DNA of 64,000 bases from Paenibacillus sp. Soil522. GTDB lineage: Bacteria; Bacillota; Bacilli; Paenibacillales; Paenibacillaceae. This document shows, one piece after another, positions 43,438 through 52,402 of the stretch. Position 1 is the stretch's first letter; every line of letters starts with the position of its first letter. Both the position numbers and the translations under genes were made by a program. The notes beneath the pieces were generated by a model. It ran no database searches. It was given only the letters and a program-made list of their open reading frames with translations, and had not been told where the DNA came from. The stretch lies in NCBI RefSeq assembly GCF_001428245.1, contig NZ_LMRV01000099.1, positions 62,864 through 126,863 of the forward strand. The letters are read 5' to 3'.

Positions 43438-44094
43438 ATGAACATGAAATTCATACAACATAGTATGGCGATTATTATTGTATTTATGGCGGCATTTGGC
43501 ATTCCGTTACAAGCCGCGCACGCTGCTTCGCCGGCAACGCTTAAGGTCGGAAGCACAGGGCCCGATGTTCCGGATTTACAGTTCCGTTTAAAAACGCTCG
43601 GTTATTTTAACACGGATGTGACAACCTACTTTGGTACGAAAACGCTGGAATCGCTAAGGCGCTTCCAGAAAGAATACGGCATAGCGGCTGATGGCGTCGC
43701 AGGTACCCAGACATGGGAAACGCTGAAGAAGGTTTCGGTAAACAAATCGGAGCTTGATATGCTCGCCAGAATCATTTTTGCGGAAGCGCGTGGTGAATCA
43801 TATAAAGGTCAGGTCGCGGTAGGGGCAGTGGTTATGAACCGGTTGGCTTCTCCAAGCTTTCCGGATACGATAAAAGGGGTCATCGAGCAGCCGCTGGCTT
43901 TCACAGCTGTTGCTGACGGACAATATAAGCTTACTCCCGATAAAACGGCCTACCAAGCAGCGCAGGATGCTGTGAGAGGCTATGATCCGACGGGCGGGGC
44001 GCTTTATTATTTTAATCCTGATACGGCAACTTCCGAATGGATTTGGACACGCCAGCAAACCGTTAAGATCGGCCGCCATATTTTCGCAGTCTAA
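43438..44094 (+). CDS. SleB-like cell wall hydrolase with peptidoglycan-binding domain
   Basis: A 218-residue secreted protein. Residues 1-30 form a signal peptide (hydrophobic IIIVFMAAFGI, probable cleavage after AHA). A peptidoglycan-binding repeat follows (about 35-95, LKVGSTGPDVPDLQFRLKTLG) and then the SleB/CwlJ hydrolase_2 domain (105-218) with ARIIFAEARGES (catalytic Glu), VAVGAVVMNRL and GGALYYFNPDTA. SleB enzymes degrade spore cortex during germination. ATG at 43438 follows AAGGGAGG; no ypeB partner is adjacent. Confidence 0.9.
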   Translation: MNMKFIQHSMAIIIVFMAAFGIPLQAAHAASPATLKVGSTGPDVPDLQFRLKTLGYFNTDVTTYFGTKTLESLRRFQKEYGIAADGVAGTQTWETLKKVSVNKSELDMLARIIFAEARGESYKGQVAVGAVVMNRLASPSFPDTIKGVIEQPLAFTAVADGQYKLTPDKTAYQAAQDAVRGYDPTGGALYYFNPDTATSEWIWTRQQTVKIGRHIFAV

Positions 44095-44096
44095 CA

Positions 44097-44156
44097 GAAA
44101 AGCGATTTTTATCGACAAGTATTCGTTGCTTGCGGTAGAAATCGTTTTTTTTATTG
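44097..44156 (+). terminator. Probable terminator after the SleB-like gene
   Basis: AGCGATTT pairs with AAATCGTT across a long loop, followed by TTTTTTTT. Moderate because of the loop size. Confidence 0.45.
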
Positions 44157-44247
44157 TTGAAGTTCCGTTTTCAAAGTCGTAACTAATCATGTTACAATAA
44201 CAAATAAAGTATCATACTTTTTATAAAATTAAACGGAGGTGCCTGCA

Positions 44248-44967
44248 ATGAAAGTGGAAATTTGGTCGGATTACGGTTGTCCGTTCTGTTATATAGGCAA
44301 AAAGAAGTTTGAGCTAGCGCTTGAGCGCTTCGCGCATAAGGAACAAATCGAAACGGTATTTCGCAGCTTTGAGCTGGACCCGTCTGCGGATCCTAATTCC
44401 AACGTAAGCACTTATCACATGCTTGCAGCGAAATACGGAATGAGCTTGGAGAAAGCGAAAGAAACAACGGTAAATGTGGCGGAGCAAGCGGCTGCCGTTG
44501 GATTAACCTTTAATTTTGACGATACGGTTACCACCAATACGTTTGACGCGCATCGCGTTGTTCACTTAGCGGCACAGCACGGCAAGGATAAGGCGGTATC
44601 CGAGCGATTGTTCAAGGCACATTTCACGGATGGAGAAAATATCGGAAATCGCGAGCGGCTGGCCGCGCTCGCCGCAGAAGCAGGTCTAGATGCTGCTGCA
44701 GTAACCGAAATGCTGGAGACGGACCTATTCGCAGACGCGGTGCGCGGAGAAGAAGCGGAAGGCAGTCAGATTGGCATACGCGGCGTTCCATTCTATGTCG
44801 TTGATCGCACATATGCCATATCGGGCGCGCAATCCCCGGAAGTATTTTTGGATACGCTGAACAAGGCGTGGTCAGAGAAGCATCCTGATCTTATTCAAGT
44901 AAATGAAGGGGATTCGGATGCGCTTTGCATGGATGGCTATTGCATTCCGGATTCGAAAAAGTCCTAA
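44248..44967 (+). CDS. DsbA-family oxidoreductase (FrnE-like)
   Basis: A 239-residue thioredoxin-fold protein with a helical insertion. The active site is SDYGCPFCYIGKK near residue 7 (CPFC); the cis-Pro loop is IRGVPFYVVDRTY near 178. No signal peptide, so it is cytosolic, as are FrnE-like polyketide-type isomerases/oxidoreductases. A C-terminal DALCMDGYCIPD adds a second cysteine pair, as in FrnE. ATG at 44248 has GGAGGT with 8-base spacing; GTG at 44239 lies in that site. Confidence 0.9.
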   Translation: MKVEIWSDYGCPFCYIGKKKFELALERFAHKEQIETVFRSFELDPSADPNSNVSTYHMLAAKYGMSLEKAKETTVNVAEQAAAVGLTFNFDDTVTTNTFDAHRVVHLAAQHGKDKAVSERLFKAHFTDGENIGNRERLAALAAEAGLDAAAVTEMLETDLFADAVRGEEAEGSQIGIRGVPFYVVDRTYAISGAQSPEVFLDTLNKAWSEKHPDLIQVNEGDSDALCMDGYCIPDSKKS

Positions 44968-44993
44968 TAAACGATGAAGGGGGCGGTCTGCTC

Positions 44994-45191
44994 ATGGATG
45001 ATTCAACGGTCAAGAGCAGCTGCCAAATCGAGCGGATAGGCGAGATCCTCAGGCTGGATGAGCAGGATGCTGTTATTTTGATCAACGGGAAAACGATTAA
45101 AGTTCCGATCGCAAAGGTCGCCGGAGAAGTTTCTCACGGCGACCGTGTCTTCTGGACAGGCAATAGCTGGAGACGTAAGCCGGATTCATGA
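44994..45191 (+). CDS. Hypothetical protein, 65 residues
   Basis: A small beta-rich soluble protein (IERIGEILRLDEQDAVILINGKTIKVPIAKVAGEV region, residues 12-45). ATG at 44994 has GAAGGGGGC upstream; a longer frame starts inside the DsbA gene without a site. It lies 26 bases after that gene and is probably cotranscribed. No family recognised. Confidence 0.65.
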   Translation: MDDSTVKSSCQIERIGEILRLDEQDAVILINGKTIKVPIAKVAGEVSHGDRVFWTGNSWRRKPDS

Positions 45192-45316
45192 ACATTAATT
45201 TTAATCATAAGAACTTATTTGTCTGGAATGCGATCACGTCTTATAATAGATAATGGTATGAAAGTCAGATGCTTAAAAATGAGCGCTGGCATGCAAATGT
45301 TTAGGGGGAATTAATT

Positions 45317-46405
45317 GTGACAGTTGAACAGCAACGTCTGCTCGTTTTCACTGGATCTTATGCGGAAGCGGATGAGAGCGGCGTTAACGTGTATACATTC
45401 GATGAAGAGTCGGGCACATTAACGTTGACAGATGAATTTTCCGGGCTTAAAAATCCGACGTTTCTTAATGTAGACGCGGATCGCAAGCTCTTGTACGCCA
45501 TTTCCGAAACCGTTAATGAAACAGGACAGAAGGTTGGCGAAGCAGCCGCTTTTTCGATTGACGCAGCTAAAGGCTCGGTTCGTATCATGAACCGTAAAAT
45601 AACGGTTGATTCGACGATCTGCCACATTCAGCGTGATGCTGAAAGCCGGTTTTTGATGGTGACCAGCTATCATGGGGGAATGATTGGTCTATTTAGCATT
45701 ACCGAAGAAGGCGCCATTGGAAATAAGCTTGATGTGCAGCAGCATGTTGGCAGCAGTCAGCATCCCGAACGTCAGGATCGCCCGCACCCGCATTCCACTT
45801 TCTACAGCGCTGACGGCCGATATTTGCTTGTGCCGGATTTGGGTCTTGACCGCATCGTTACTTACGAGCTTGATGCAGCAGGCGGGAAGCTCGTTCATCA
45901 TGGCGAGGTTGCGCTGCATCCGGGAGCAGGGCCGCGTCACTTGTCGTTTCATCCGAGTGGAAGGTTTGTCTACGTTATTAATGAGGTGGATTCGACGATT
46001 ACTTCGTTTACATACGATAATGAGACTGGCCAGTTAACGACCAAGGAAACGATAAGCACGCTGCCGGCCGATTTCAAGGATGAAAATTCTTGTGCCGAAA
46101 TTAAGGTATCAGCAGACGGCAGCTATTTGTACGGGTCGAACCGTGGCCATGACAGCATTGTCGTATTCGCCATTGATGAGCAATCCGGTCTGCTATCGCT
46201 CGTTCAGCATATATCTGTAGAAGGCGGTCATCCACGTCATTTTGCATTGACGCCAAACGGCCGTTATTTGCTTGCTGCAAACCGGGATACGAACAATATC
46301 GTAACGTTTAAGGTTGATCAAGCAAGCGGGAAATTGGTGTTCACAGGCAATAGCGTTACCGTATCCAAACCTGTTTGTGTAGTTCCTGTTTATTTAACGA
46401 CATGA
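45317..46405 (+). CDS. Lactonase-family beta-propeller protein (6-phosphogluconolactonase, YbhE/Pgl type)
   Basis: A 362-residue seven-bladed propeller. Typical marks are FTGSYAEADESGVNVYTFD at the start, RPHPHSTFYSADGRYLLVPDLGLDRI near 155, GAGPRHLSFHPSGRFVYVINE near 205 and GGHPRHFALTPNGRYLLAANRDTN near 310. Pgl of this type hydrolyses 6-phosphogluconolactone in the pentose phosphate pathway; many relatives have other or unknown substrates. GTG start, with TTAGGGGG 9 bases upstream. Confidence 0.87.
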   Translation: MTVEQQRLLVFTGSYAEADESGVNVYTFDEESGTLTLTDEFSGLKNPTFLNVDADRKLLYAISETVNETGQKVGEAAAFSIDAAKGSVRIMNRKITVDSTICHIQRDAESRFLMVTSYHGGMIGLFSITEEGAIGNKLDVQQHVGSSQHPERQDRPHPHSTFYSADGRYLLVPDLGLDRIVTYELDAAGGKLVHHGEVALHPGAGPRHLSFHPSGRFVYVINEVDSTITSFTYDNETGQLTTKETISTLPADFKDENSCAEIKVSADGSYLYGSNRGHDSIVVFAIDEQSGLLSLVQHISVEGGHPRHFALTPNGRYLLAANRDTNNIVTFKVDQASGKLVFTGNSVTVSKPVCVVPVYLTT

Positions 46406-46451
46406 ATAATTAATGCCATTAGTACAGAGATGAAAAGGGGAATACAAGAGC

Positions 46452-46667
46452 GTGGCTATCAGTGAAGATGAAAAACCGAAATTAAAGGCAACAAAAATTT
46501 TCAAATGTAAAAACCCGGAATGCAAAGCGTGGGTAAGGGACGAGTTTGCCGCTACCGAGCAAACCTGCCCGATCTGTAAAGGTCCGATGCTCAGAAGCAT
46601 GCGCCATCTACCTGCCGTACAGAACAAGCCGAAGCCTCAGCCCCGAAAACCGAAATCCGACTACTAA
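46452..46667 (+). CDS. YdjO-like cold-inducible zinc-ribbon protein
   Basis: A 71-residue protein with two cysteine pairs, CKNPECKAW near 19 and CPICKGPM near 39, forming a probable zinc ribbon, and a basic proline-rich tail. The pattern fits the YdjO family, known as cold-inducible in Bacillus. GTG start with AAAAGGGG upstream. A strong terminator follows. Role unknown; nucleic-acid binding is plausible. Confidence 0.8.
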   Translation: MAISEDEKPKLKATKIFKCKNPECKAWVRDEFAATEQTCPICKGPMLRSMRHLPAVQNKPKPQPRKPKSDY

Positions 46668-46672
46668 AACAG

Positions 46673-46720
46673 AAAATCCCAATCCGTTCGTATGAACGAG
46701 ATTGGGATTTTTTCTTTTTG
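46673..46720 (+). terminator. Intrinsic terminator
   Basis: AAAATCCCAAT and ATTGGGATTTT arms with inner CGTTC/GAACG, followed by TTTCTTTTT. Confidence 0.85.
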
Positions 46721-46776
46721 TACTATGGTTATGTGGAGCTAACCAGGAGCCATATATGATACGATAGACATACCAA

Positions 46777-48114
46777 ATGATGACAGGACGGTATCGCAGT
46801 ATGCTGTATTATTTCTTAGCTCTGTTTTCGGCAGCCGTTATTGTAATGTTAAACAACCGCACGAATGAATCGAATCGCTGGTCGGCTTATTTCTTATGCA
46901 GCGCGTCGATCGGAGGGCTTTCTGATTTATTCATGCGTAATGAGCTTTTGGTAATGGCCGAAATCTTACAATTTCTCAACTATACGATAACGCCATATGG
47001 AGTTTTTGTTTTCAGCCTCATCTACTCAGGAGCCATGAACTCTAAGCAATCGAAAAAGAAGGCTAAATTGTTTTTGGCGATTCCAATCGTATTGATGGCC
47101 GGAATTGTTTTGATTACCTCAAACAAGCAATGGTTCTTCAGCCTGCTGCTCGTTTGGAGTACACCTTATTATCTGATTTCCTGCTATTTATTAACCGCCT
47201 CGTTTTGGAAAGAGCAGGATGTGCGGTTGAAGAGAAGCCGGTTCATTACGACGATCATTATTGTGCCGACGCTGCTCGCCGTTCTTTTTTTCATTTATGT
47301 AGCAAAGGTTGTTTCTCCTGACTTTGAATTTTTTAATTATATATCAGTTTTTATCATTTACTCACTTGCGATTGCGCTGCTTTGCACGTTCATATATGGC
47401 GTCCTTGGCGTGAAGCTCCGCTTCGAGCATGATCCGCTGGAGGGCACGATGCGGGCCGTCAGTTCGGGAGCCATGATGCTTAATCATACGATTAAGAATG
47501 AGATAGGTAAGATCGCAATCAGCACCGAAAACTTAAAGAACATGCTTCCCGAATCTAATCAGCAATCAACGCAGCAAATGCAGATCATCATGAATGCTTC
47601 CAATCATATGCTGGAGATGATGAACCGCATTCACAGCCAATTGAAGGATTTTACGCTAAAGGAAGCGCCCGTTCAACTTGACCGGCTTATTGAACAATGC
47701 CTCATGCAGCATGAGGGGTTGTTGAAAAAACAAGGTATTTCTGTAACTGCGGTGTATGAGCTCCGTCCCATCGTCATATGTGATGCTGTTCATATTAGCG
47801 AAGCACTAGGTAACGTACTGATGAATGCTAGTGAAGCGATGCCAGTAGGAGGCAATATCACGGTTAGGCTGGAGGCGCGCAAGCGTGGTATCGAGCTGTC
47901 CGTTAAAGATAACGGAGTAGGAATCCAAGCGGATAGACTGGGACAAGTGTTCGAACCGTTCTATAGCAGCGGGAAGACAGGACGAAATTTCGGTCTGGGA
48001 TTGTCCTATGTTTATAACGTCATACATAAGAGCGGGGCGAAGGTCGAGCTTGATAGCCGGGAAGGTCTCGGAACGCGCGTAGCCTTTGTTTGGCCGAGGA
48101 AAAAGATTTTATAA
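46777..48114 (+). CDS. Polytopic membrane sensor histidine kinase
   Basis: A 445-residue kinase with about seven hydrophobic segments in residues 8-215 and no large extracellular domain. The transmitter has phosphoacceptor H in MLNHTIKNEIGK near 236 and ATPase motifs NVLMNASEAM, DNGVGIQ and FGLGLSYV. The design recalls 7TM-type sensors that read membrane or small lipophilic signals. Start uncertain: ATG 46777 lacks a site, whereas ATG 46801 has AGGACGG upstream. Followed after 24 bases by its NarL-type regulator. Confidence 0.88.
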   Translation: MMTGRYRSMLYYFLALFSAAVIVMLNNRTNESNRWSAYFLCSASIGGLSDLFMRNELLVMAEILQFLNYTITPYGVFVFSLIYSGAMNSKQSKKKAKLFLAIPIVLMAGIVLITSNKQWFFSLLLVWSTPYYLISCYLLTASFWKEQDVRLKRSRFITTIIIVPTLLAVLFFIYVAKVVSPDFEFFNYISVFIIYSLAIALLCTFIYGVLGVKLRFEHDPLEGTMRAVSSGAMMLNHTIKNEIGKIAISTENLKNMLPESNQQSTQQMQIIMNASNHMLEMMNRIHSQLKDFTLKEAPVQLDRLIEQCLMQHEGLLKKQGISVTAVYELRPIVICDAVHISEALGNVLMNASEAMPVGGNITVRLEARKRGIELSVKDNGVGIQADRLGQVFEPFYSSGKTGRNFGLGLSYVYNVIHKSGAKVELDSREGLGTRVAFVWPRKKIL

Positions 48115-48138
48115 CGATTGATTGTGGAGGAAAATGCC

Positions 48139-48777
48139 GTGAGCCATATAAAAGTGTTTATTGTGGAGGATGACGCGGATTGGATTAAAGCCCTTACCTC
48201 GTTTCTTAATCGGGAACCGGACCTGCTTGTCGTCGGCGCTGCCACGAATTCGAGTGAAGCGATCAGCATGGCGCAGACCATCGCTATCGATGTGGTTCTT
48301 ATGGATATCCAGCTAGATGGCAGCAAGCTTGATGGCATCCATACAGCAATGATGATGCAGGAGTATTCGGCTGTAAAAATAATTATGTTAACGTCGATAA
48401 ATGATGAGCAATCGATGACGCAGGCTTTTACAGCAGGCGCCGTGCAATACTTAGAGAAGCTGCGATTCCAGGAGCTGCCGCAAACGATTCGAGCAGCTTA
48501 TCATCATTCCGCTCCAATGGAGGCTTTACTAAAGGAGCTGACACGCCTGAAGCGCGAGGAGCAGCTTAAGGAATTAACGGTCGCTGAACGCGAAGTGTTC
48601 GAGCTGATCGAAGCGGGTTATTCGCAATCGCAAATCGAGCAAAAGCTGTTCAAAGCAGAAAGTACGCTTAAAAATCAAGTGAACAAAATGCTGAAAAAGT
48701 TAGGCGTACGCAGTAGTAAAGAAGCGGTTGAAAAGGTTAGAAGAAGAGGGCTTTTCCAGCGGGATAAACAGGAGTAG
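48139..48777 (+). CDS. NarL/LuxR-family response regulator
   Basis: A 212-residue regulator. Receiver domain with VEDD near 10, phosphoacceptor Asp in VVLMDIQLDG near 54 and MLTS near 84; C-terminal helix-turn-helix with LTVAEREVFELIEAGYSQSQIEQKL near 145. GTG at 48139 has TGTGGAGG with good spacing; the frame reaches 48118 but without a site. It is paired with the upstream kinase and sits ahead of the DCC/DoxX/DUF4166 operon, a likely target. Confidence 0.9.
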   Translation: MSHIKVFIVEDDADWIKALTSFLNREPDLLVVGAATNSSEAISMAQTIAIDVVLMDIQLDGSKLDGIHTAMMMQEYSAVKIIMLTSINDEQSMTQAFTAGAVQYLEKLRFQELPQTIRAAYHHSAPMEALLKELTRLKREEQLKELTVAEREVFELIEAGYSQSQIEQKLFKAESTLKNQVNKMLKKLGVRSSKEAVEKVRRRGLFQRDKQE

Positions 48778-48802
48778 CACAGGGGGCAATAGGCTGAATG
48801 GC

Positions 48803-48835
48803 AAGGGGTACTACATTACGTAGTACCCCTTTTCA
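48803..48835 (+). terminator. Intrinsic terminator
   Basis: Perfect arms AAGGGGTACTA and TAGTACCCCTT with loop CATTACG, then TTC. It separates the two-component genes from the next operon. Confidence 0.75.
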
Positions 48836-48912
48836 TGTCGTTCTACGAAAGATGGAACTGCCTGAAGGGCGGTACTTGCGCTTAAAATGAGTAGGAGAGG
48901 AAGCGATCGAGA

Positions 48913-49386
48913 ATGAGAATGGATGGAACGAAATTAAATAAGGATGAACCTGCCGTGCTGCTCATTGATGGACAATGTTTACTCTGTAATAGAATCACTC
49001 ATTTTGTAGCGAAAAGAGACAAAGCGCGAGCCTTTCAGTTCGCGATGCTGCAATCTCCAATCGGGCAACAGCTGCTAATTAAAGAGAATTTTCCTTTAGA
49101 TGATATCGATACATTCGTAATGGTACAGGGGGAGCAGTACTATACGAAATCAGATGCAGCGCTGCGTGTTTTTCGCAAGCTCGATGGATGGTGGCGGATA
49201 TTGTATTTGTTTATCGTTGTACCGCCGGCTTGGAGAAATCTCGTTTATGATATCATTGCCCGAAATCGATATCGTATGTTTGGGAGGACAGACGTTTGCT
49301 TATTGCCGACGCCTGAGCTGATGGGAAGATTTATGGAGTATGGTGCTCAGGCTGTAAACACGGAGGAGATCACGGTTGAAAAATAA
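48913..49386 (+). CDS. DCC-family thiol-disulfide oxidoreductase (DUF393)
   Basis: A 157-residue protein of the DUF393/DCC family. The signature DGQCLLCNR near residue 19 gives the CxxC redox pair; RKLDGWWRILYLFIVVPPAWRN near 87 is the typical amphipathic part. These proteins are predicted thiol oxidoreductases, often beside membrane DoxX-like proteins, as here. GGAGAGGAAG precedes the ATG. It overlaps the next gene by 11 bases. Confidence 0.87.
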   Translation: MRMDGTKLNKDEPAVLLIDGQCLLCNRITHFVAKRDKARAFQFAMLQSPIGQQLLIKENFPLDDIDTFVMVQGEQYYTKSDAALRVFRKLDGWWRILYLFIVVPPAWRNLVYDIIARNRYRMFGRTDVCLLPTPELMGRFMEYGAQAVNTEEITVEK

Positions 49387-50308
49387 ACCGATCTATGTTG
49401 AGCTGGATATCGGTGCTTCAATCGAGGAGCTGTGGGAGCATACGCAATCGCCTCAGCTGCATAAACAATGGGATCTTCGTTTTTCAGAAATACAATATTT
49501 ACCGAAGTTGAATGAGTCAGAAGGACAAAAATTTTTATATGAAACGAGAATAGGATTTGGGTTGAAAATATCAGGCACGGGTGAAACGGGCAATACTTTT
49601 GATCATCACAAAGCGGAACGTTTATCTACCTTATCCTTCGCCTCAGAGCAGCCGATCTCCTTAATTCGTCATGGCGGCGGTTACTGGAGATATAAGGACA
49701 ACGGAGATAAGCTTACGTTTATTACCTTGTATGATTATAAAACTCGTTATGGGTTCGCAGGACGCATGCTGGATCAATTTGTGTTCCGACCTCTGTTCGG
49801 ATACGCCACCGCATGGAGCTTTGATCGGTTGCGCATTTGGCTGGAGGATCGTATTCCGCCTTCCGTCATTGCCGAGCGAGCATTCATTCATTATTTGAGC
49901 GTAATTTTCGTTATGCTGCTTTGGTGCTATGAGGGACTTGTACCGAAGCTTCTTTTTCCGGAAGCAGGAGAGCTGCATATGTTGAAGCAAATAGGCTGGT
50001 TTGAAGGGATGGAGCTGCAAACGGTTCAGCTGATAGGCGCCCTGGAAATTGGTTTTGGAGTGATATCTGCATTCCTGCACAGGAAAAAGTGGATTCTAAT
50101 GGTTCAACTTTTCGCGCTTCTTGCATTAACCGCTCCAGCGATTCTATTTACACCAGAACTGCTCAGGTCGCCTTTTAATCCGATTACGCTTGCTTTACCG
50201 ATGATTGGTTTATGTTTGACTGCCAATTGGAGCAGACGTCATTTACCACAGGCAAGCCGCTGCAAACGCAAGTACAAACCGTCTCATACGGCTAGGGGGA
50301 GTTCTTGA
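49376..50308 (+). CDS. SRPBCC-DoxX-like fusion membrane protein
   Basis: A 310-residue two-part protein. Residues 1-150 look like an SRPBCC (START-like) ligand-binding domain (VELDIGASIEELWEHTQSPQLHKQWD start). Residues 170-295 carry four hydrophobic segments like DoxX-type membrane proteins. TTG start with GGAGGAGATCACGG upstream. It overlaps the DCC gene and touches the next gene by one base, so three products are coupled. Function unknown; lipid or quinone-related redox at the membrane is inference. Confidence 0.75.
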   Translation: MKNKPIYVELDIGASIEELWEHTQSPQLHKQWDLRFSEIQYLPKLNESEGQKFLYETRIGFGLKISGTGETGNTFDHHKAERLSTLSFASEQPISLIRHGGGYWRYKDNGDKLTFITLYDYKTRYGFAGRMLDQFVFRPLFGYATAWSFDRLRIWLEDRIPPSVIAERAFIHYLSVIFVMLLWCYEGLVPKLLFPEAGELHMLKQIGWFEGMELQTVQLIGALEIGFGVISAFLHRKKWILMVQLFALLALTAPAILFTPELLRSPFNPITLALPMIGLCLTANWSRRHLPQASRCKRKYKPSHTARGSS

Positions 50309-50985
50309 TGAAATCGATCTATGAGCAAGCGCTGGGTGCGGACTTCCAGAAGCTGCATCCTCGGATTCAGCAGCGTTTTGGCTTAAGCAGCCATGACAGG
50401 GCAGCATCGATAGGCCACGGCGTGATGCAGCGGATTTGGTATAACAAGCTCGTAGCGTTGCCGTTATTTATCGGTACGTTCCGCCACATTATGTTTCCTC
50501 AGGGTGGCAAGAACATTCCGTTTTCGATTGAAAACTTTGCGTATATTGATCGTTTTGGACGCGAGACGGTAACTTGGGTTCGTAAATTCAATTTTCCCCG
50601 CAGGTTAAGACATTTTGATGCAACGATGGTGTATAGCGGAGAGAGGGAGCTTATCGTTGACTATTTAGGCAATAAACAGCATTTGGCGGTAGATTTACAA
50701 TTCTCCGTTACAGAAAACGGTGGTATTCGGGTGCGCTCAGGAGAGCAGCGGTTTTACGAGGGAGTGCTTCATTTCCGATTTCCAAGGCTGCTTACCGGCA
50801 TCGCCGAGGTAAACGAGTGGTATGATGATCATGAAGGCTGCTACAAAATTACAGTAGACGTCCGCAATCCGATTATCGGACGGATTTTTCGTTACGAGGG
50901 CTCCTTTCAAGCCCATTTCATTCAGGCGCCGCCTGAAGCAATACCGGTCGGGATTCGTCCATTGCGCGACGAGAAACGGGAATAA
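50308..50985 (+). CDS. DUF4166 domain protein
   Basis: A 225-residue protein of family DUF4166: FQKLHPRIQQRFGL near 15, GVMQRIWYNKLVALPLF near 38, and RRLRHFDATMVYSGERELIVDYLG near 98. No transmembrane segment is obvious. ATG at 50308 has AGGGGGA upstream and overlaps the previous stop by one base. Biochemical role is not known. A terminator starts at its stop codon. Confidence 0.85.
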   Translation: MKSIYEQALGADFQKLHPRIQQRFGLSSHDRAASIGHGVMQRIWYNKLVALPLFIGTFRHIMFPQGGKNIPFSIENFAYIDRFGRETVTWVRKFNFPRRLRHFDATMVYSGERELIVDYLGNKQHLAVDLQFSVTENGGIRVRSGEQRFYEGVLHFRFPRLLTGIAEVNEWYDDHEGCYKITVDVRNPIIGRIFRYEGSFQAHFIQAPPEAIPVGIRPLRDEKRE

Positions 50986-51012
50986 ACGGCTGCTGCCGTT
51001 TTTTCCTTTTTT
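50984..51012 (+). terminator. Intrinsic terminator
   Basis: AAACGGC/GCCGTTT stem with TGCT loop, then TTTTCCTTTTTT. It ends the DCC/DoxX/DUF4166 operon. Confidence 0.8.
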
Positions 51013-51040
51013 GTCACAAGCTAGTTCTGCGTTGTATAAT
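51011..51040 (+). promoter_or_regulatory. Promoter of the radical SAM gene
   Basis: TTGTCA at 51011-51016 and TATAAT at 51035-51040, spacer 18. Confidence 0.6.
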
Positions 51041-51117
51041 AGATTAGCAATCGAAAAGCAAAATTCAGGATTTCGTCACTTAGGCAGCTGAGCAATGGAG
51101 AACGGGGTAAAAGACAA

Positions 51118-51993
51118 ATGAAAAAATTCAAAAAGTTTTATATAGAAACGACGAGCATATGCAATTTATCATGCAGCTTCTGTCCTCCTACGCTGCGTGC
51201 GAAAGGGTTTATTGAAGTGGAGGATTTCAAAAAAACACTAGATCAAATTAAACCGCACACCGATTATATCTACTTTCACGTGAAGGGTGAGCCGATGCTT
51301 CATCCTAAGATGGATGAGCTGCTCGATATTAGCCATGAGAAGGGCTTCAAAGTAAATATTACGTCTAATGGTACGCTTATAACGAAAAATAAACATAAGC
51401 TGTTAAACAAACCGGCGCTGCGCCAAATCAATTTTTCGCTCCATAGCTTTGACGGCCATGCGGGTTCGACCAATAAGGAAGGTTATCTGGCGGAAATATT
51501 GTCGTTCGTGAAGGAAGCGGTTGCCAGCAGCAATATCATTATTTCGTTTCGCTTATGGAACCTGGACATGGATAATGAAAAAAATCAGCAGAAGAACAAA
51601 AATCGCGAGCTGCTCGGCATGATCGAGAAGGCGTTTAATCTCGACTATAAAATTGAGGAAAAGTTCATTCCGGGGTCAGGCGTAAAAATCGCGGAGCGCA
51701 TTTACTTAAACCAAGATCCGGAGTTCAAATGGCCGGATTTGAAGGAGCCCGAGTATAATGGCAAAGGCTTCTGTCATGCGCTGCGCAATCAAGCAGGCAT
51801 TTTGATTGACGGTACGGTCATCCCGTGCTGCTTGGATGGCGAAGGCGTCATTAATCTGGGGAACATCCATCAAACTCATTTCTCGGAAATTATCGAAAAT
51901 GAGCGGGCTACGCAGCTATACGACGGCTTCTCCAGACGGGAAGCGGTCGAGGAGTTGTGCCGGAAATGCGGCTACCGCCAGCGCTTCGGTTGA
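51118..51993 (+). CDS. Radical SAM protein with SPASM-type C-terminus
   Basis: A 291-residue radical SAM enzyme. The [4Fe-4S] motif is CNLSCSFC at residues 15-22; GEP near 58 follows. The C-terminal part has CHALRNQAGILIDGTVIPCCLDGEG and CRKCGYRQRF, a SPASM/twitch-like set of cysteines for an auxiliary cluster. Relatives modify peptides or enzymes. No precursor peptide gene or transporter was seen beside it, so the substrate is unknown. It has its own promoter; ATG has a weak GGGGTAAAAG site. Confidence 0.85.
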   Translation: MKKFKKFYIETTSICNLSCSFCPPTLRAKGFIEVEDFKKTLDQIKPHTDYIYFHVKGEPMLHPKMDELLDISHEKGFKVNITSNGTLITKNKHKLLNKPALRQINFSLHSFDGHAGSTNKEGYLAEILSFVKEAVASSNIIISFRLWNLDMDNEKNQQKNKNRELLGMIEKAFNLDYKIEEKFIPGSGVKIAERIYLNQDPEFKWPDLKEPEYNGKGFCHALRNQAGILIDGTVIPCCLDGEGVINLGNIHQTHFSEIIENERATQLYDGFSRREAVEELCRKCGYRQRFG

Positions 51994-52073
51994 CGCTAAG
52001 CGACAGTGACCATCAACTATGATTTGAGTGGTCGCCGTATGCTTCAATTCGATTCAACTTATAAACGGAGTCA

Positions 52074-52116
52074 AAAAATAAACCGTCTCACTCTAAAGTG
52101 AAACGGTTTATTTTTT
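52074..52116 (+). terminator. Intrinsic terminator after the radical SAM gene
   Basis: AAAAAATAAACCGT pairs with ACGGTTTATTTTTT (inner CACT/AGTG). A/T-runs on both sides make it usable in both directions. Confidence 0.8.
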
Positions 52117-52310
52117 GATCATGAATGATTTCCTTAAATAACGTTATCACTAGAGTCAGAGCAACCGTTGAATCATTTTTAAAATAAAAGCCGTTTATCC
52201 TTTTATTTTTGCCGATCGTTTATTGGAAAATCAGTTATTTTTAGTGCTCCCGTAGCTTGTCGATTTTAATCCTTTTCTATACACTGAGGACAGATTAGGA
52301 GAGCATCCAT

Positions 52311-52340
52311 TTGTTGGCTTAGGTCACTTTATGGTATGAT
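52311..52340 (+). promoter_or_regulatory. Promoter of uppP
   Basis: TTGTTG at 52311-52316 and TATGAT at 52335-52340 with an extended -10 TG and an 18-base spacer. Confidence 0.5.
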
Positions 52341-52402
52341 TTGTAACAAGCTGTTCTTTATCTTCATTCTATTATACAGAGAGATAGGAGAGTTAACCAA
52401 AC

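Larger units (their letters stand above)
51994..52402. other. Intergenic region of 409 bases
   Basis: It holds a terminator (52074-52116) and the uppP promoter (52311-52340). Between them the DNA is AT-rich and nothing else was recognised. Confidence 0.5.
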
